Source of the DNA: Parachlorella kessleri
Lineage: Eukaryota > Chlorophyta > Trebouxiophyceae > Chlorellales > Chlorellaceae
NCBI GenBank assembly: GCA_001598975.1
Contig: BBXU01002200.1
Location: forward strand, 1-46,782
Reading direction: 5' to 3'
Length of the DNA stretch: 46,782 nucleotides
Shown here: positions 41,318-46,782 of the stretch, piece after piece
How positions within the stretch are numbered: the stretch's first letter is position 1
Layout: each line of letters begins with the position of its first letter
The notes under the pieces: generated by a model
Databases searched by the model: none
Seen by the model: only the letters and a program-made list of their open reading frames with translations
Told to the model about the DNA's origin: nothing
Made by a program: the position numbers and the translations under genes

Positions 41318-43053
41318 GTTTCACCCCTGCTGCGCTGAAAAGGGCTTGCACAGACGTGAAGGGAACTGAAAGTTGCCAAGCGCAATGGCGGGAGGGTTTA
41401 GGGTCTGCGAAGGAATTGGGTACCGTGGATTAAAAGCGGCACCAGCTGTCCAAGCGGGTATGTGGTCTTCGTTAGGCTTGTTTCATCCTAAGCAGGGAGG
41501 GCTGCTTGAGCGTGCAGCTTGGTTCGCCCTCCGTGGGTTGGGTGCACCGCACCGTCACAGCCTAGTGTTGGTACCATAAGCTGTGCTAGTTAAGACAAAC
41601 CTCTGCGGAGACAAATTTTTGCGAACTGAGCTGTCAGGGCTCTTGGGGGCTGTCATGGTGGCTTGGTGCTTGTTTTGGTAGAGGGGTGGGGGTGTCCTTG
41701 GCCTCCGGGCACCCCACCTCTCACCAGACAGCAGGTGGAAATAGTGTCCACTGTCTGCCTGCTGCACTGGCAACAGGAGGGCATATGCAGTGACCTGTGC
41801 CCAACACCAGGGCACGGATGCCATGGCGTGCACAACACAGCTTTCACCCTTGTACAGCAGGCACATCTTCCTGGCTGGGTCTCTTGGTGCTATTTATGTT
41901 GTGAACCAACCCCCGGACTGGCACTGTGGCTCACAGGCTGCGCGGGGTGCTAAGCCTGAGCAAGAGGGCACCTCTATGGGGAAGCCCCTCTGTGGCATTT
42001 TTGTCAGTTCATGGGCAGGTCCTGCCGTTTACAAGTAAATTGCGGGTGGTGTGTGTGTATTTGTTGGGGGGGGGGTCTTGGGATTGCTTGACGCATGGGT
42101 CAACTTGGTTGTTGTCATACTCGGCCTGGTAGCTCATGGTGACACTTTCTGTGGCAATGTTGCTATGCTGCACTGGGCATTGGTGTTGTCACCAGTAGTT
42201 AGGGTCGTAAGGCATTCGTCTATCACGATCTCTTGCCAGGATTTCAATCTGTATCTATACTTGGTGGCAACAACCTTACACGGCAGCTGCCGCAGTGCAC
42301 ATGCGTCAAAAAGCAAATGATTCAGCAACCAGTTCAGCAAGCCTTGAAGGTCACTGCCCACAGTACACAAATTCTGTATACATCACATTCACAAGAGCCG
42401 TGCCAGGAGGCCACGTGCAATACGAAAGGAAGCCAGCTAAAAGACGATGGAGGTACCTTGCAAACTCATGAATGAAGATCAAAACCAGGAGCCAAGTGAG
42501 GCTGAGACGGGGGAAACACCTCCCTAGCTAATTTGGACTGGTAGCGCTTTGCCAACCCTAATGGGAAGGGTCCACCATTGCCTAACCAGGAAACAGAATA
42601 CCAACACAATGCCCTTCAAATTAGGCAGGCCGCTAGTGTTTGTTGCAGTAGCTGACAAATGCCACCTGTAACTTAGGCGCCCAAGCATTCCATATGCAAC
42701 CCGCAGCCAGAATAGCTACACTCGTGGGGCCTTGATAGGCAAACATCACAAGAGTAATGCAGAATGCCACCACACCATGCACCTTAGCCTGCCAGGAGTG
42801 CGATATTAATGACAGCCAAGATCCTCTTCGCATGTGTGTGTGGGGTGCAGCGGTGCCAGGCGGGACACCCACGAAACCCATCTGACCCATGCGCTGCTAG
42901 GCATAAACTAAAGGGAATGCAAGCACACAGGAGCAGCGCTGCACCGCCAAAAGCCCCCCGCCCTGCCACCTTACTGTCCTCGAGCTGGACCAATGCTGAA
43001 GGCCCTGCCCAACAAACCTGGCCATGATCCAGCTCCTGCGCCTGAACCCTGCT
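41318..43053. other. Intergenic region between ABCG 3' end and RPL7A start
   Basis: The 1.7-kb stretch holds the RPL7A promoter and the ABCG transporter 3' UTR. I found no exon-like sequence. The nearest minus-strand TGTAA for the transporter is at 42280-42276, about 770 nt past its stop, too far to be confident. Confidence 0.55.
41394..41404 (-). promoter_or_regulatory. Telo-box-like element in the RPL7A promoter
   Basis: On the minus strand this reads ACCCTAAACCC, containing the AAACCC/CCTAAA core of the plant telo-box found in many ribosomal-protein promoters. It lies 77-87 bp upstream of the RPL7A start codon, in the correct region for a proximal element or the 5' UTR. The role is inferred from plant data. 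Confidence 0.5.
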
Positions 43054-46000
43054 CTACCGGTGAAGGAAGCTCAGCCGCTTAAACGCTATCGCGGCCGAGG
43101 CGGCAAACACGAGGCAGAAGCCCGCCAGCACGGCCACGCACACGCCCAGCATGCTGTACTTGTAGCCAAAAGTATCCTCCACATACTGCAGGGAAGGGAC
43201 AGCGCATGGCGGGGGTGCACTTACAAGTGGTAAAAGGGCGGCCGGCGCATCCCTCGACCACACAGCAGCAGCAGCGGCGGCAGGTGCTTCACCCGAGGCG
43301 CTAAAGGCAAACCTTTGTGGAAGAGAGTGGTGTTGAACTAGTTACACGATACAACTAGTGTACAAACTATCGGACACAGGCAGACTCTACCACACGGCAC
43401 CTGCCACCCGGGGGGCTAGCGCCTGTCAAGTGCTGGTGAGGTGCCTTCACTGGCTGGACGCACCAGGGAGATGGGCACGCTGTTGCCTGCGTAGTCTGTG
43501 AGGTACTCGTTATCAACGTCCCCCAGCTGCGAGTCGACCAGCCCATACAGTGTCCACGTGACTGGGTTGATCCAGTACCTGCAGGGCCGGGGGTGGCAGC
43601 AGGCCAGTGGGTGCTATTTTATGGCTGTTGGTGTGCCCTCGGTCCTCCTAACAGATAGCCACGGCTGAGGTAAAATGAAGAGCCAGCTAAACTGCTTAGC
43701 AACAAAACCTTGCATGCAAATTTCCAGCTGGCTTGCCAGGCCGCGTCAGGGACAGTGCCAAAAGCACGAGGCACATGATTTCTAATGAAGCCATGGCCAA
43801 GCATCGTGACTCGACTCACATCCAGATCCACCAGCCCCTGATGCGGGACTGGGGTATGAGGAAGCCGGACATCAGGTTCCAGAAGCCAAACAGGAAGCTG
43901 GTGAGCAGGTTGGACAGGGCCACGTTGGGGGTGAGCATGGCGTTCATGATGCCCATCAGTGTAAAGTAGCCGAGCGTCAGAACAAAGAAGAGATAGAAGA
44001 GGAAGAATTTGGCTGCAGGAGAGGGGGCAACAGGGGGTGGTCTGGTGTTAGCTAGCTGCAGGGGAGGGCGGCTCGGCGGTCACAACTCCTGGCAGCCTTA
44101 AAGCCGGGACCGACACTGGTGAAACCAAATACAAGGTGCATCTGCGTTGGCAACCTGCCCCATGGTTACTCCTGCCTGGCAGACAGCCATTGGCGCAACA
44201 AAACGTTGAATACAGAACACCTCAACCCCACCTGGGCCCACCCCACCCCCCCACACTGCCCCGCCCACCACTGCCAGCACAACACTTACCGGCAGTGTAC
44301 TCAAAGTGGATCATGAAATACGCTATGCAGCAGAAGAAAGCACCCTGGATTAACAGGTAGGGGACCTCGACCAGGAGCTGCATGACAGCACAAGAAGATA
44401 CTGAGTTCCAAATGCAGCCTGTGAAGTACTCATGTGCTAGGGCAGTCAATAGCAGCGGCAGCCGCCATGTATCCACGCCACAACTCTTGAAAGACAGACC
44501 ATGTTGATGTGCAGCACGGCAAAATGGCAAGCTCAGGCCAGCAAAACCACAATGCAAGCTGTGGCAGCCCAAGCAGTGGCTGCACCGCCCTTGCGGACAA
44601 CCCAGGGCTTTACAGTCACGGCTGCTTACAGGGCTGGGGGAGTCGCAGGGCACCGAGTCTCACCTGCGCCAAACTGAATGGCAGGGCTCCATACATTCCA
44701 GCAGCCCGCTCACGATACGACACCGACCTGCACCAGTAGGCGTCAGCAGGCATGCTAGGCCGTCAAAGCGCACCAACTGGCAGCCTTACAAACGCCCCAG
44801 GCACAGCTCTGTTAACCACACAGTACGCCCACTCGGTGTTGTGATTGACACAGGCCACAGCAGCCCTGACGAAAAAGCCTTGTCTCACCTTTGCATGCTA
44901 GCGACGTGCTGGACGGTCATGGCGTTGGTTGCTCCCACAAAGAGGGTGGCAGCATACAGCACGCCTGCAGATACCATGTCAGAGGTTGCTGTAACCACCC
45001 TTTGCATCATGTGTCTTCATGGCAATGGCAGGCCCGTAATCCAAACCCAGCAGGAGCACCTTCGGGCACCCGCCCACAGGCCTACCCCACAGGCTTCACA
45101 CCAACTCCTGGGCCCGTGCCATGGGCCGAACCTTGCGGCTTCCAGACTCACCACAGACGTTGACGACGCCAGCTGCCGTCGACCTGTCCATGCCCTGGTC
45201 CCAGAAGAGCGAGCCAAAGAGGAAGGCCACTGCCAACGTGACGATTAGCCGCGACAGGTTGTAGGCCGGGTTGCGCCAGTACATGGCAAAGTTGCGCTGC
45301 GGGGGGGCAGGTGCAGCGCGCTTGGTGACGCAAGAACCAAAGACTGGGTGTGGGAGCAGTTGGTTGATATGGGCATGCGTGGGTACTCGCGTCACCTGAC
45401 ATTTGCACACTGGCAACCAGGCCCGACACCAAGCACTCAAATTTCACTATGTGTCTGCTGTACTCGGTGTACCCGGGGCAGCTCACCTGCAGGTTGATCT
45501 GGAACTGGTAGAAGGGCGTGGTGACATTTAACTCGCCATACGTCAGCGGGTGGTCCGCGGCGGAAGGCTGGTGCAGCTTCTCTATCTGCCCGGCCATCTC
45601 GCGGGCCAGCTGGCTGTCCTTGTAGACCTGGGTGAAGTCTAGGCCCAGCACCTCCTCCCGGTGGGTGGCAGTCACCTCCAGCAGCCAGTTGGCGGGGTTG
45701 TACCTGCAACAACAAAGCATGTGGACAGGACGACATGGCTCGTGTGCCCTGCGGAACCCCACAACCAGGGCCACCACACCAGCGGGGGTGAAGAGGGGCT
45801 CCCACGGAGAGTTAAAGTGTAGGAGTGCCGCCAGCCACCCAGCCAGCCACAAGGATGGTAGCTGGGGTCGACACATACGAGACCGCCACAGCATTGCAGA
45901 GACGATGACGAAAAGATGCATGCATGAGAAGCAGCCAGCCCGTATGTGTGTGCACACCTGGGCCGGATCTTCTCCACGCCCGGCACGCTGGAGAAGAAGT

Positions 46001-46720
46001 TTATCAGCCTGCACGACTCCCTGCCCAGCGGCCCAAAGTAGATGCACTGCCCGCCCGGCTTGAGCAGCAGCAGCTCGTCAAACGACTCAAAGATGTCGAT
46101 GGACGGCTGGTGCACCTGCAGCGTCAGGAAGCATAGGGATCTCAGAAACTCCCAGCAAACCCACCCAGCACCACCGTTCCAAACTAAGGCGGGGCACGAA
46201 GTAGCATGCATCCAGCGAGTGCTACCGCTCCAGACAAGCGCAGCGCCAGGCATGCCTGTCCAGTCAGCACCAAGGAGTTCTGTGACCTCACCGTGCAGAC
46301 CACCGTCCGCCCAGTGTTGACGGTGTTGCGCACAGCTTGCATGACGATGGATGCGGCGCGCGCGTCCAGGCCAGTGGTTGGCTCATCCTGCACACACAGG
46401 CGCTGGGTGTGAGCGACTCCCCAAACGGTGCTGAACTTCCCGCTCTGGAGGGCATCAAGTGTCTGCACATAACTCGATTCCCTCAATGTAGGAGGCTTGC
46501 ACTCGCATGCTACGATAGGCTTCCCTTCCCGAAGTGGGAGGCATTACAACCACATATTCCGACAAGGCTCCCCGCTGCTTACCATGAAGACGATGGATGG
46601 GTTTGCCACCAGCTCCACCGCGATGGTGAGCCGCTTGCGCTGCTCCAGGCTGAGCCCGTTGGCACCCAGCACCCCCACATATGCGTCCCTCAGCCGGTCC
46701 AGCTCCACAAGCTCCATCAT
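43054..46720 (-). CDS. PDR-type ABCG transporter, C-terminal half (truncated by window edge)
   Basis: An ATP-driven membrane exporter of the full-size pleiotropic-drug-resistance subfamily. Exons in the window: 46720-46583, 46387-46292, 46115-45958, 45703-45487, 45296-45152, 44964-44889, 44727-44664, 44377-44290, 44012-43820, 43578-43464, 43185-43054 (stop); all phases close over about 475 residues. NBD2 shows the PDR signature [18 protein letters not shown], Walker B PSIVFMDEPT, D-loop GLDARAA and H-loop [32 protein letters not shown] follows. The membrane domain has six helices, with [18 protein letters not shown] before helix 3, a long [25 protein letters not shown] loop/helix, [18 protein letters not shown] and the C-terminal [18 protein letters not shown]. 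Walker A of NBD2 and the whole N-terminal half lie right of the window. The substrate cannot be predicted. Confidence 0.95.
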
Positions 46721-46782
46721 CTGCGTGAGCCAGGACCGGACAAACATCCCCCTTCTGATCCCCCTATCTGATGCTGCCTGCA

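Overview
The window reads as nuclear DNA of a green alga, most likely a chlamydomonadalean (Haematococcus- or Chlamydomonas-like). Genes are intron-dense and coding exons are GC-rich. Four genes have TGTAA, the volvocine-type poly(A) signal, downstream. Several proteins begin with chloroplast-type transit peptides, and one intron holds a plant/algal telomere-type repeat. Nothing looks prokaryotic: there are no operons or CRISPR arrays, and no clear mobile element. All gene models come from reading splice sites and checking that exon phases close; no transcript or database evidence was available.

Layout, left to right: (1) the 3' part of a plant-type ATP-phosphofructokinase gene (+); (2) a PIG-S-like GPI-transamidase subunit (-); (3) a plastid-targeted VOC/glyoxalase-fold protein (+), divergent from PIG-S; (4) an ABT1/ESF2 ribosome-biogenesis protein (+); (5) a ten-exon uncharacterised acidic-tailed protein (-); (6) a plastid-targeted, ICMT/PEMT-like membrane methyltransferase (+), divergent from gene 5; (7) a type II membrane GT61/DUF563 glycosyltransferase (-); (8) malonyl-CoA decarboxylase (+), divergent from gene 7; (9) a 1018-residue predicted thylakoid protein with about 14 copies of a [K/R]-[Y/F]-D-[P/M] motif (-); (10) ribosomal protein eL8/RPL7A (-); (11) the C-terminal half of a PDR-type ABCG transporter (-), running off the right edge.

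The genes do not form a pathway; this is an ordinary eukaryotic gene neighbourhood with three divergent pairs and several convergent pairs. The most notable item is gene 9. It has a bipartite thylakoid-targeting signal, one membrane helix, a tandemly duplicated exon pair and a repeated short motif, which is the architecture expected of a multivalent scaffold or tether; I know of no described family with it. The second notable item is splicing: about 8 of roughly 81 modelled introns need a GC donor instead of GT. Three places where reading frames do not close, and one 37-nt intron, are flagged.
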